A model generated the notes under the pieces. The model was not told the origin of the DNA and ran no database searches. It saw only the letters and a program-made list of their open reading frames with translations. Below, piece after piece: positions 1 through 10,390 of a stretch of DNA of 13,191 bases. The position numbers and the translations under genes were made by a program. The DNA lies in contig JALQUJ010000010.1 in assembly GCA_023263825.1 (NCBI GenBank), positions 1-13,191 of the forward strand, given 5' to 3'. Origin of the DNA: Porticoccus sp. GTDB taxonomy: Bacteria > Pseudomonadota > Gammaproteobacteria > Pseudomonadales > Porticoccaceae. Every line of letters begins with the position of its first letter. The first letter of the stretch is position 1.

Positions 1-1
1 T

Positions 2-460
2 CCCGGTTGGTGGATTCTGGCAGTTATCATTCTCGCAACACTATTTTTTACGGTGCGCTGGCTAGTAAAACATAGAGCAAACAACTGCTATCGTAGAGAA
101 GCAATTCAACAATTAAACGAAATAGTAGGCACAGCAAACAGCCCAGAACAAGGCAACCTGAAAAAGTGCCAAGCCCTTCTAACGCTGCTGCGGCGCACAG
201 CAAAAACTGCCTACCCAACACTGTCTCTGGAATCAGAGCTAACCGCATCGATGTTGTCAAGCCTCAACCGCTGTTGTAAGCAAACCGTGTTTGATGACAA
301 CGTACAAAAAAGCCTGGGACAACTGCTCTATCAAGTAAACCCTGATATCAGTGATGACTTGTTGCAACAACTACAACAAGGGACTGAGCAATGGATAAAG
401 AAACATAAGGCAAAATATGACCACCCAGTTGGCGGAGGAAAAACCAATGCTGACCATTGA
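2..460 (+). CDS. DUF4381 family membrane protein of the Bat operon (5' end missing)
   Basis: The reading frame is open from the first bases of the window, so this is the C-terminal 152 residues of a longer protein. Visible residues 2-18 (GWWILAVIILATLFF) form one hydrophobic membrane segment. About 130 mostly polar, helical residues follow with several Leu/Gln-rich stretches (LLQQLQQGTEQW near the end). A short protein with one N-terminal helix, directly before a VWA gene and in the same direction, matches DUF4381 proteins of Bat/MoxR operons. The assignment rests on this layout and on the PGWW-type start of the helix, not on any catalytic motif. The GTG at 53 also opens this frame, but it lies inside the membrane segment and is not a credible start. 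The 3' end overlaps batA by 14 nt. Function is unknown; a scaffold or assembly role in the Bat membrane complex is inference. Confidence 0.75.
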   Translation, partial: PGWWILAVIILATLFFTVRWLVKHRANNCYRREAIQQLNEIVGTANSPEQGNLKKCQALLTLLRRTAKTAYPTLSLESELTASMLSSLNRCCKQTVFDDNVQKSLGQLLYQVNPDISDDLLQQLQQGTEQWIKKHKAKYDHPVGGGKTNADH

Positions 461-1450
461 ATGGCCATGGTTGTTACTGTTGTTACCTGTACCGTTGTTT
501 TATCGGTTATGGCGTAGAAAAGCAGACGTTTCACTGCCCGCTCTAAAATCTCCGGTATACACCAGGCTGGCAGCTCAAACTACCCATTCAACTGGGAGTA
601 ATTATTGGCATTGGTTAACCCTGGGCCTACTAACCATTGCCTGGATTGCAGCCGTAGCAGCCTCTACACGACCTACCTGGATAGGGGATCCCGTAGCTCT
701 GCCCAGTAGTGGCCGGGATATTTTATTGGCTGTTGATATTTCAGGCAGTATGGAACAAACGGATATGTCTATGTCAGGGCAAACCGTCGACAGGCTCACT
801 GCAGTAAAACATGTAGTTTCTGAGTTTGTGGAGCGTCGTCAAAGCGATCGTCTGGGGCTAATTCTATTTGGTACCCGACCCTATCTACAAACCCCTCTTA
901 CTTTTGATCGGCGTACCATGAATACATTGTTAGGAGAGGCACAAATTGGTTTTGCCGGTGATAAAACAGCCATTGGTGATGCCATTGGTCTGGCGGTAAA
1001 ACGTTTAAAAGAGCGCCCTGAAAATCACCGTGTTCTAATTCTACTCACAGACGGAGCAAATTCTGCCGGCGAAGTTCAACCACTGGAAGCAACAGACATT
1101 GCTGCACGTGAAGGCATCACCATCTACACCATCGGTATTGGTGCTGACGTTATGCTGCAACGAAGTTTTTTTGGAACCAAAAGAGTTAACCCATCCCGTG
1201 ATTTGGATGAAGCAACCCTTAAAACCATTGCAGAAAAAACATCGGGGCAATATTTCCGGGCTCGTAATCCACAAGAGTTAAGCGCTATCTATGAGCAGCT
1301 TGATAAACTGGAACCTGTTGAACAAGAAGCAGAAACTCTGCGCCCTACCAAGGCCCTTTTCTACTGGCCCTTGGGTCTGACATTGATTTGTAGCTTGCTT
1401 GTGGTTTTTGTACCGCAGTCATCTTTTAGTCGTGGCGGAGGTCATCACTG

Positions 1451-1451
<1 letters not shown>
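447..1451 (+). CDS. batA: BatA-type VWA domain membrane protein
   Basis: A 334-residue von Willebrand factor A protein. Membrane segments lie at about residues 8-20 and 57-73, with a further one near the C-terminus (about 306-322), so the VWA domain sits between membrane anchors. The VWA domain (about 90-280) has a complete MIDAS metal site: D97-I-S99-G-S101, the Thr of GDKTAIGDA (T174), and the TDG aspartate at 202. Metal-dependent ligand binding is therefore likely retained. The ATG at 447 is chosen because GGAGG (434-438) lies 8 nt upstream and the N-terminus then begins MLTIEWPWLL, typical of the family. An in-frame ATG at 417 would add ten polar residues. The gene overlaps the DUF4381 gene by 14 nt, and its stop shares one base with the next start (TGATG). 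Bat proteins have been linked to aerotolerance and stress in Bacteroides; the molecular role here is not known. Confidence 0.9.
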
Positions 1452-3402
<1,951 letters not shown>

Positions 3403-3409
<7 letters not shown>

Positions 3410-5184
3410 GCACCGTGTTTGAAACAACCAGTAATATGAACAATCAAAATTACAATATAACGGCTTATTTTCTTTCCCTTAAGCATGTATTCACGTTGCT
3501 AATTCTTTGTGTGCTGTTATCTGACTCAGCTCTGGCAGACTCACTGACAGCCAGTGTTGACCGCAACCAGTTAGGATCTGGGGAAACATTCGAGCTCCGC
3601 CTTAAATATGCTGGTCAAACTACAAGCGACCCTGACCTATCGCCCCTGAAAAAAGAGTTTGAAGTGCTATCAACCCACCAACAAAACCAATTTTCTTTTA
3701 TGAATGGTAGTTCTGCCTCCTACACTGAATGGCGAATACAGCTTTTACCCAAAAAATCAGGAACATTAACGATACCTTCACTAACGTTTAAAGGTGTTTC
3801 AAGTAAAGCCATTACACTCCAGGTAACAGATAGGCCAACCAGTAGCTTAAAAAATCAGCCTGTGTATGTGGAAACAGAGCTGGATAAGAGCACAGTCTAT
3901 GTCCAGGAACAGCTACTACTCACCCTGCGCATTTTAGCCACAACTAATCTACAAGGGATTTCAAGCGAAGACCTGGTCATAGAAAATGCATCTATGACTA
4001 AAGTGGCTGAAAACCAGTTCCAGAAACAAATCAATGGTGTAAATCACCTCGTTATTGAACTCAAATATGCTGTTTTTCCAAATACCAGCGGTCAACTAAC
4101 CATTCCAGCGCTCCGCTTTAATATCGTTCTACCTGACAGACGAGATCCCTATTCCAGTTCATTTTTCTCTCGTGGTGGGAAACGGATATTCCTCCATTCC
4201 GAAGAACAGAAGGTTACGGTTAAACCCCGCCCTGCCAGCTTTGGCGCTGGAGAATGGTTACCCAGTAAGAATGTTAGCCTTAGTGAAAGGTGGAGTCGTC
4301 CATTAGATGAGCTCGTAGCGGGCGAACCAATTACAAGGACGATTTCCTTTACTGCTCAGGGGTCAACCTCTGCACAGCTACCACCATTGGAAATCAAAGC
4401 CAGCAATGGGTTTAAAGTCTATCCAGACCAACCTCAACTTAATGATGAAGTAGATAGCAATGGAGTAACCGCAACACGGATAGAATCAATAGCCATAGTA
4501 CCATCTCGAGGGGGGCAACTAGAATTGCCACCCATTACTGTAAAGTGGTGGGACACAACAACGAATCAAGTGAGAGAAACCACACTGGATGGTACAACGT
4601 TAACCGTCAAACCTGCTGCCAATGCCCCCTCTGTACCAACCATATCACCACCAGTAATCCAGGATAATTTGGTAGCACCACTAGAAGAATCTGCTACAGC
4701 TATAACGGCGGATATCAAAAATGAGTCCAGTATGCTTTTATGGCTACTGGTCATCAGCAACATTGTAATGTTCGTGGCCCTTATCACTCTGTTTGTATTA
4801 TGGAGAAAATCGAAGAGTGCGCAGTTACCTGCCCTACTTCAGACAACTAAATCGGAACAAAGAGAATCCGAACTATTTAAACAGTTAAAACAAGCTGCGA
4901 ATAAGCACGATTATCAAGGTTTTCGTGAAGCTTTATTGGCTTGGGCCAGCTCACACTGGCAACAGCGATTTGTTACCCTTGATCAGATTGTTGCCCTAAC
5001 TGACCATTCTACTGCAAACAGCTCTCTCCTTAAGTTACAACTTCAATCTCTGGATTCAGCTCTTTATGGTTCTGGTGAAACTGTAGCCATTGATTTACCT
5101 GGATTAGTTGATGAGCTAAAACAGTTAAAAAACCAAGGCGCCCAGAGCAAGGAAAACCACCTTAAACCCCTTTACGGTGAGTAA
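3403..5184 (+). CDS. batD: BatD family protein
   Basis: 593 residues. A signal peptide has hydrophobic core VFTLLILCVLLS and ends ALA-DS, with likely cleavage after residue 45. A long beta-rich exported region follows, beginning LTASVDRNQLGSGETFEL as in BatD proteins, with repeated Ig-like segments (for example KSGTLTIPSLTF, TSGQLTIPALRF, RGGQLELPPITVKWWD). A transmembrane helix lies at about 443-467 and ends WRKSK, leaving a cytoplasmic helical tail of about 125 residues (SELFKQLKQAANKHDYQGFREALLAWASSHW). The start at 3403 overlaps the batB stop by 7 nt, consistent with translational coupling, but makes a rather long signal peptide. ATG 3436 is an alternative, though it lacks a clear Shine-Dalgarno. 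This is the last gene of the Bat operon here; I see no convincing hairpin terminator right after it. The exported domain probably binds the outward parts of the Bat complex. Confidence 0.88.
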
Positions 5185-5353
5185 TTAAAAGTATAAAAAA
5201 TAACAAAAAAATGAGTTAAGAGTGGGCAAATGGATATTTTTTCCTCTCCACCACCGTTTTCTCCATACCCTTTGTCGTAGTTTTTGTCATACTCACAGCA
5301 TCGTAATCTGTAAGAATGCCGGTCACTAGGGATATTTAAAAGGAATCAAGTTT

Positions 5354-6175
5354 ATGCGTCGTGTTATTTTCAATCAAAAAGGTGGGGGGAAAATCCAGCA
5401 TTACCTGTAATTTAGCAGCTATTTGTGCCAAAAGTGGTGCTAAAACACTCGTTATAGATTTGGATCCACAAGCCAATTCAACGCACTATTTGCTTGGTAG
5501 AGACGCCCAACCTGAAGAAACGATCACAGACTACTTTACATAAACCCTTTCTTTTAACCTCACCCCTAAGAAGCCTGACGAGTTTGTTACCGCCACACCC
5601 TACGAAAACCTTTCTATTATTGCTGCTAATGCAGAATTGGAGAGCATTGAGCAAAAACTGGAATCACGGCATAAAGTTTATAAGTTTAGAGATTTACTGA
5701 ACAAGCTATCGGACGAGTTTGATCATGTCTTTATTGATACGGCGCCAGCACTCAACTTTTATAACATGTCAGCGCTTATTGCAGCTGAACGTGTATTAAT
5801 ACCCTTGATTGTGATGCTTTTTCAAGGGATGCTTTGTACAACATTCTCTATGTGATTGCCGAGACAAGAGAAGACCATAACGATGGTCTTGATTTAGAGG
5901 GAATAGTTGTTAATCAATTTCAGTCCCGTGCCAAATTGCCCACTCAGTTAGTACAGGAACTCAAAGCAGAAGGTCAACCTGTGTTACCTGTCTATTTAAA
6001 TAACTCGATAAAAATGCGTGAATCACATCAATCTTGCACACCTTTGATTCATCTAGCACCGAGCCACCCTATGACACAAAAGTTTGTAGAACTTTATGAA
6101 TGTTTATCTTCTGAAAAAAAGAATAATAAATCAAAAGGGAAAATAAAAAATAAAAAATCTAAAGTCTGTACCTAA
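5354..6175 (+). pseudogene. ParA-family ATPase gene, broken by two frameshifts and a stop
   Basis: A Shine-Dalgarno (AGGA, 5341-5344) precedes ATG 5354, which begins MRRVIFNQKGG, the start of a deviant Walker A P-loop (KGGVGKSS). Two bases are missing inside the motif (run of six G at 5384-5389), so the original frame ends at the TAA at 5408-5410 after 18 codons. The +1 frame continues the protein (KSSITCNLAAICAKSGAKT, then VIDLDPQANSTHYLLG) but meets an in-frame TAA at 5541-5543, probably a former CAA. The same frame then carries the Walker B-like DHVFIDTAPALNF. One T is lost near 5805, and the last third (DCDAFSRDALYNILYVI onward, with GIVVNQFQSRAKLP) lies in the first frame and ends with a Lys-rich tail. 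Restoring the three bases gives about 274 codons, normal for a small orphan ParA. No ParB gene or parS-like repeats are visible nearby. The intact gene was probably a chromosomal ParA/MinD-like positioning ATPase; its cargo is unknown. Confidence 0.88.
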
Positions 6176-6217
6176 TCCCTTTTTGAATTTCGGCAATAGC
6201 TCTTATAGATTTTGAAC

Positions 6218-6244
6218 AAAAAAAAGGAGAGCAAATTGCCCTCC
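6218..6244 (-). terminator. Rho-independent terminator
   Basis: On the minus strand the stem GGAGGGCA/TGCTCTCC (6244-6237 with 6233-6226, one mismatch, 3-nt loop) is followed directly by eight T (6225-6218). It terminates the candidate sRNA and any transcript running on from pepN, whose stop is 180 nt upstream. Confidence 0.85.
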
Positions 6245-6330
6245 CCAAAACTGCTAAATGTCAGAACCCTTGAGATAAGGGTTGATGTCACACATATATC
6301 AACACACTGACATCCTGCCAGGATGTTGAT
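6218..6330 (-). ncRNA. Candidate FNR/ANR-controlled small RNA
   Basis: No coding gene fits this stretch, but on the minus strand it has the layout of a trans-acting sRNA. From a predicted start near 6330 (set by the upstream FNR-type promoter) the transcript would be about 113 nt. Its 5' end folds as CATCCT-GGC-AGGATG (6325-6311), and flanking TATCAA (6331-6326) can pair with TTGATA (6302-6297). A second perfect hairpin is AACCCTT-ATCTC-AAGGGTT (6283-6265). A mostly single-stranded stretch containing ACATTTAGCAGTTTTG follows, and the RNA ends in a GC-rich hairpin with eight T. Alternative pairings exist (6314-6308 with 6290-6284). The sequence shows the hairpins, box and terminator directly; that they form one RNA gene is inference. 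It could instead be just a structured 3' untranslated region of pepN, from which an sRNA might still be released. I recognise no known sRNA family. Confidence 0.42.
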
Positions 6331-6336
6331 ACCTGT

Positions 6337-6377
6337 ATTCTCCAAATGTTTTATTCGTGGGCCTTGATCGGGATCAA
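6337..6377 (-). promoter_or_regulatory. FNR/ANR box with class II-spaced -10
   Basis: Positions 6364-6377 read TTGATCCCGATCAA on the minus strand, a perfect match to the FNR/ANR consensus TTGAT-N4-ATCAA. On this strand GAGAAT (6342-6337, 4 of 6 to TATAAT) lies where a -10 should be when the box is centred near -41, giving a start near 6330. The DNA on the other side of the box is AT-rich. The box is symmetric, so it could also drive + strand transcription: TGTACT at 6399-6404 is at the matching distance there, but downstream lies only the antisense of pepN. The inverted repeat extends by one pair (CTTGATC-GG-GATCAAG, 6363-6378), so a plain hairpin is the alternative reading. Confidence 0.5.
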
Positions 6378-6424
6378 GAAAATAAATCATATTGACAGTG
6401 TACTCGTTATCTCAATGAATAAAT

Positions 6425-9079
6425 TCATAAACTCTTGGAGACGATCTCATAGGTGTCACTGGACAATTTTGGCTCTGACATAATCCTTGCCAATTCGCCT
6501 TTCATAAGCTGTTGTTTTTGCTCTGAGAAACGTCTCCAGCGAGTTAATGGTGTCAGTAATCTTGCTGCAATTTGTGGATTGAGTTTATCTAAAACCAAAA
6601 CTTGATCAGCAAGGAAACGATAACCCTCTCCACCCTCACAGTGGAAATTTACCGGGTTGCTATTACAGAACACACCAATAACCGATCGCACCTTATTGGG
6701 ATTGTGGATATCAAATGCCGAATGCTCCATTAACGCTCTAACACGAGCTAAACCACCCGCTAAAGGACAAGCAGCCTGGACTTGAAACCATTGATTCAAA
6801 ACCAGAGGCTCGTGGTGCCAATCATGGTAGAAACTTTCAAGGGCTTTCATAGATAATACAGCTGCTGCTGGCCTAGGGTCATTCACAAGGATACCCAATG
6901 CCGCCAAACGATCTGTCATATTGTCAGCATCAACAAACTGTGACTGAGCAAGTGTCAAAGAATCTTCTGTACCAGCATTAGCCAAGTAACGTAGCGCAAG
7001 ATTTTTCAAACTACGCCGAGCGACCTCATTGGCATTGTGGACATAGTGGCCTTTGGGACTATTAGCCTGATAAGTAGTACGCCATTTCTCCGATAAAGAG
7101 TGGCCAAGCTGGCTACAAAGAAATTGGCGTACATGGTGAATAACTTCGGCATCAATTACATCAGACACTTCTGCCAGCAATAATTCTGAGGGCAACGTTA
7201 AAACCAGGGCCTCCATGGCACGGTCACGGTCATCTGCCGATTCAGACAATATTTTTGCATATGCCTGGCTGAGGCAATCATCCATAACCAAGGGTTTAGA
7301 TGCACGGTAATCTTCCATCAAAGCTTGCATCAACTGAATAGCAAGCTGCTGAGATGCATTCCAGCGATTAACTCCATCAGAGTCATGGGACATTAATAGT
7401 GCTAGTTCTTCACGGCTATAGGGATAATCCAGTTTTACTGGTGCTGAAAACCCTCTCAATAAAGAAGGTACAGGGCGTGATTCAATTCCTTCAAATACAA
7501 CTGTCTGTTCGGGCTCCGTAATTTCTATAATCTGATCAGTTTCTCCACTGTTAGCCAGCAATAAGTCACCTTGCTCGGTCACTAATCCCAGTTTCACTGG
7601 AATTTGATAGGGTTCCTTCTGTTTTCCTTGCTCAAGCTTTGTCGCTTCACAGCATTGCTTGAAATGCAGCCTATATTGTTGAGCCTTTTCATCATATTCA
7701 CTACGTACGGATAACCGCGGGGTACCGGCTTGGCGATACCAATTCATAAACTGGGAAAAGTCACGGCCACTGACTTCTGCCATTGCCGCAACAAAATCTT
7801 CAATGGTCACAGCCTGGCCATCATGCCTCGAAAAATAGAGATCAGAACCCTGACGGAATAATTCCGGACTTAGGAGGGTATGGATCATCCGGACGACTTC
7901 AGCACCCTTCTCATAAATCGTTACGGTATAAAAATTAGATATTTCCATATAAGAGGCAGGCTGCACCGGGTGCGCAGTAGGACCTGCATCCTCAGCAAAC
8001 TGAACTGTTCTTAACAGATTAATGTCTTCCACCCGTTTGACCGTACGTGATCCCATATCTGCCGAAAATTCAGCATCACGAAATACGGTAAAACCTTCTT
8101 TCAAACTGAGTTGAAACCAATCCCGGCAAGTCACCCTATTGCCGGACCAGTTATGAAAATATTCATGGGCAACCACAGCTTCAACACGCTGAAAACCTGC
8201 ATCTGTGGTAGTTTCCGGATGAGCGAGAATACAGGAAGTATTGAAGATATTGAGCCCCTTGTTCTCCATGGCCCCCATATTGAAGTCATCTACGGCGACG
8301 ATCATGTAAAGGTCTAGGTCATATTCGCGCCCATAAACCTGCTCATCCCAGGTCATCGCATGTTTTAAGGATTGAATAGCATGATCACATTTATCCTGAT
8401 CCTTTGGTTCTACGTACACCCGAATATCGACGGTACGGCCAGAACAGGTAGTAAATTGATCTTCAACGACGGATAAATCCCCAGCAACCAAAGCAAATAA
8501 ATAGGCCGGTTTGCGAAAAGGGTCATGCCAGGTTGCCCAATGGCGACCATCATCCATCTGGCCTGCGTCTAATGGATTACCATTAGCCAATAACACGGGG
8601 CATTCTGATTGATCGGCAATAATAGTTGTGGTGAATTCCGACATAACATCGGGACGATCGAGGTAATAGGTGATTCGTCGAAACCCTTCTGCCTCACACT
8701 GGGTACAATACATAGTGCGAGATTTATAGAGTCCCTCTAATGAAGTATTTTGTTTTGGATAAATGGTAACTTCGGTAGATAGCTCAAACAGATCCGGTAC
8801 CTGATAAACTGTTAGCTCTTCTTCGGTAATACTGTACTGATCTGACGTTAAGCTAGTTCCATTTATAGCGATATGTTCCAGGATCAATTGTTGTCCAGAA
8901 AGCACAATGTTATTTCCTGAATCGCCACTCTCGGGATTGCGCCTCATATTAAGGGCGGCATAGACCCTGGCCTTATCCTTTTCTATCTCGACTTTAATCG
9001 TTGTCTTATCAATTAAATATTTTGGAGCTTCATAGTCCTTTAAATGTATGGTGCCGGGCTGGGCATCTTTCATCACCAT
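6425..9079 (-). CDS. pepN: Aminopeptidase N (M1 family zinc metallopeptidase)
   Basis: 884 residues, close to the usual gammaproteobacterial PepN length. It removes N-terminal amino acids from peptides in the cytoplasm, in the last steps of protein turnover. The exopeptidase signature GAMEN is at residues 269-273, and the zinc site HEYFH at 305-309 with the third ligand E328 in LKEGF. The catalytic-Tyr region YTVTIYEKGAEVVRM lies downstream, followed by the beta domain and the long C-terminal helical domain of the PepN type. All key residues are present. ATG 9079 is chosen because AAAGG lies about 10 nt upstream; a TTG at 9085 and an ATG at 9073 are in frame and would change the protein by two residues each. 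The gene follows the DUF2797 gene after 93 nt that contain a small hairpin (9105-9124) but no T-run, so read-through is likely; a separate promoter there is not obvious. Confidence 0.97.
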   Translation of the reverse strand: MVMKDAQPGTIHLKDYEAPKYLIDKTTIKVEIEKDKARVYAALNMRRNPESGDSGNNIVLSGQQLILEHIAINGTSLTSDQYSITEEELTVYQVPDLFELSTEVTIYPKQNTSLEGLYKSRTMYCTQCEAEGFRRITYYLDRPDVMSEFTTTIIADQSECPVLLANGNPLDAGQMDDGRHWATWHDPFRKPAYLFALVAGDLSVVEDQFTTCSGRTVDIRVYVEPKDQDKCDHAIQSLKHAMTWDEQVYGREYDLDLYMIVAVDDFNMGAMENKGLNIFNTSCILAHPETTTDAGFQRVEAVVAHEYFHNWSGNRVTCRDWFQLSLKEGFTVFRDAEFSADMGSRTVKRVEDINLLRTVQFAEDAGPTAHPVQPASYMEISNFYTVTIYEKGAEVVRMIHTLLSPELFRQGSDLYFSRHDGQAVTIEDFVAAMAEVSGRDFSQFMNWYRQAGTPRLSVRSEYDEKAQQYRLHFKQCCEATKLEQGKQKEPYQIPVKLGLVTEQGDLLLANSGETDQIIEITEPEQTVVFEGIESRPVPSLLRGFSAPVKLDYPYSREELALLMSHDSDGVNRWNASQQLAIQLMQALMEDYRASKPLVMDDCLSQAYAKILSESADDRDRAMEALVLTLPSELLLAEVSDVIDAEVIHHVRQFLCSQLGHSLSEKWRTTYQANSPKGHYVHNANEVARRSLKNLALRYLANAGTEDSLTLAQSQFVDADNMTDRLAALGILVNDPRPAAAVLSMKALESFYHDWHHEPLVLNQWFQVQAACPLAGGLARVRALMEHSAFDIHNPNKVRSVIGVFCNSNPVNFHCEGGEGYRFLADQVLVLDKLNPQIAARLLTPLTRWRRFSEQKQQLMKGELARIMSEPKLSSDTYEIVSKSL

Positions 9080-9172
9080 GTACAAATTACCTTTATTATT
9101 TAAGAGGGTTCGTTAACAGACCCTAGATGAGCACTGGAAAAAATGTCTGGAGTTAATCTCTTTGATCGCTTT

Positions 9173-10036
9173 CTAAAGATTTATTTCCACGTGATAGGCT
9201 GTATATTTACGAATATTGATCACACCCGTGTCCAAGATCAGATACTGTCCCTTGATACCCAATAACGTTCCTTCTACCAGTGGGTTTTTGTCCATATTAT
9301 GGCTCGTCACTTTGGTAGGATGCTCCAATATCGGGTATTCGATATCTGTCGGTACAACATCATCGATACGCTGTAAGGCTTGAATTCCATAGCGTTCTTC
9401 CAGTTGCTGTAATTCTTGATCACATTGCTCAAATAATGCATCGCGCATAGTCGGCAAATCAACGGGGATGATGTTACCTTTTAACATGATGCGCCAATTG
9501 GTTTTATCCGCCACATGTTGTCGAAACATATCTTCGACCATACCTGATTGTTGTCGGGTTTTTACCCGAAAAATTGGTAGCGCCTGTACTGCACCCTGAT
9601 CGATCCAGCGTGTAGGTAATTGGCTCTCACGAGTGATTCCTACTTTAATACCAGAAGAATTGGCCAAATAAACAATGTGGTCAACCATACAATGCTGTTC
9701 GCCCCATTCTGGCTCACGGCATGTTCCCTTGTCATAATGACATTTTTCCGGGCTGACAATACAAATGTCACATTGAGCTAACTGGGTAAAACAGGGATAA
9801 CAGTAGCCTTGATTAAAGCTTTTATTACTGCGACGACCACAATGAACACAGTGGATGGTACCCGTATATTGAATACGAATGGGTTCCCCCAAATGATCAT
9901 TTAGAGGCACAAGCTGATCATCCAGTGGAATCTGGTACTGTACTGGCTTTGATGTATCGGCTGAAACAGGTTGTGAAGGATTAAGAACAGGCAAAGACAC
10001 CTGCATTTTACGCAAGTGCCCCCCATGGCTAGCCAT
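9173..10036 (-). CDS. DUF2797 protein with zinc-type cysteine cluster
   Basis: 287 residues. The N-terminal third carries nine cysteines between 63 and 116: CVHC at 63-66, CYPC at 79-82, CDIC at 89-92, then C99, C106 and C116. This is a clear metal-binding, probably zinc, module. A segment at about 120-175 follows (HIVYLANSSGIKVGITR, then RWIDQGA, and E168 in VEDMFRQHV). The order Y, KVGIT, R, E resembles the GIY-YIG/T5orf172 nuclease fold, though I infer this from pattern only. The C-terminal part (GTLLGIKGQYLILDTG) is typical of DUF2797. The start is supported by AGGAG 6 nt upstream, lying inside the end of yeaC; only 3 nt separate the two genes, so they are co-translated. The biochemical role of the family is not established to my knowledge; a nucleic-acid-binding role is a guess from the cysteine cluster. 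Confidence 0.88.
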   Translation of the reverse strand: MASHGGHLRKMQVSLPVLNPSQPVSADTSKPVQYQIPLDDQLVPLNDHLGEPIRIQYTGTIHCVHCGRRSNKSFNQGYCYPCFTQLAQCDICIVSPEKCHYDKGTCREPEWGEQHCMVDHIVYLANSSGIKVGITRESQLPTRWIDQGAVQALPIFRVKTRQQSGMVEDMFRQHVADKTNWRIMLKGNIIPVDLPTMRDALFEQCDQELQQLEERYGIQALQRIDDVVPTDIEYPILEHPTKVTSHNMDKNPLVEGTLLGIKGQYLILDTGVINIRKYTAYHVEINL

Positions 10037-10039
10037 GTA

Positions 10040-10309
10040 CTACTCCTGCCACTTCACTGGTTGTTCATCATCTGGGCCGAGATCCTTTTTACTATCACAA
10101 GGCTCATCCACTTTTTTAGGTGGTACGTAGCCAACACGCTCTTCTTCAGGCTTATGAAGTGCATCATAGGCAATGATTGCCTGAAGGGTGTTTTCCTTTT
10201 GCATTGGTGTCAATTGAGTGCCATCAGGCCATTTTCCCATTTCTACTGCACTCTTTAACTTGTTGTATATTTCTGGAGTAATTGATTCAATCAGTTGTTG
10301 AAATTCCAT
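10040..10309 (-). CDS. yeaC: YeaC-like DUF1315 protein
   Basis: 89 residues, soluble. The first 55 residues match E. coli YeaC closely in pattern: ITPEIYNKLKSAVEMGKWPDG, then LTPMQKENTLQAIIAYDALH. The C-terminal tail (from about 60) is charged and variable, with a PPKK segment. An AGG lies about 5 nt before the ATG. It is the first gene of a tight pair with DUF2797, and the DUF2797 ribosome binding site lies in its last codons. The function of DUF1315 is unknown. No catalytic residues or membrane segments are visible. Confidence 0.9.
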   Translation of the reverse strand: MEFQQLIESITPEIYNKLKSAVEMGKWPDGTQLTPMQKENTLQAIIAYDALHKPEEERVGYVPPKKVDEPCDSKKDLGPDDEQPVKWQE

Positions 10310-10342
10310 GATTTACCTAGTAATTTTTTCTATCTAAAGGGT

Positions 10343-10351
10343 TTTATATCA
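10343..10351 (-). promoter_or_regulatory. Possible second extended -10 ahead of yeaC
   Basis: TGATATAAA on the minus strand is TGn plus a 5-of-6 -10 hexamer, 48 nt downstream of the better site, with no convincing -35. It would give a leader of about 27 nt. Confidence 0.3.
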
Positions 10352-10390
10352 GGAGTTCTGTAAAGAGTATCGATGATATTTTGGTCGACG

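Noticed and set aside
5354..6175. Programmed frameshifting in the parA gene
   Set aside because: Three lesions would be needed, one a plain stop codon and one destroying the P-loop. No slippery heptamer with a downstream structure is evident.
6172..6390. 72-codon open frame on the - strand between pepN and the parA remnant
   Set aside because: It runs through the FNR box, the hairpins and the terminator, lacks a Shine-Dalgarno, and its composition (many Cys, Ser, Phe) is not protein-like.
9105..9124. Terminator between DUF2797 and pepN
   Set aside because: The AGGGT/ACCCT stem is short with a large loop and no T-run follows on the minus strand.
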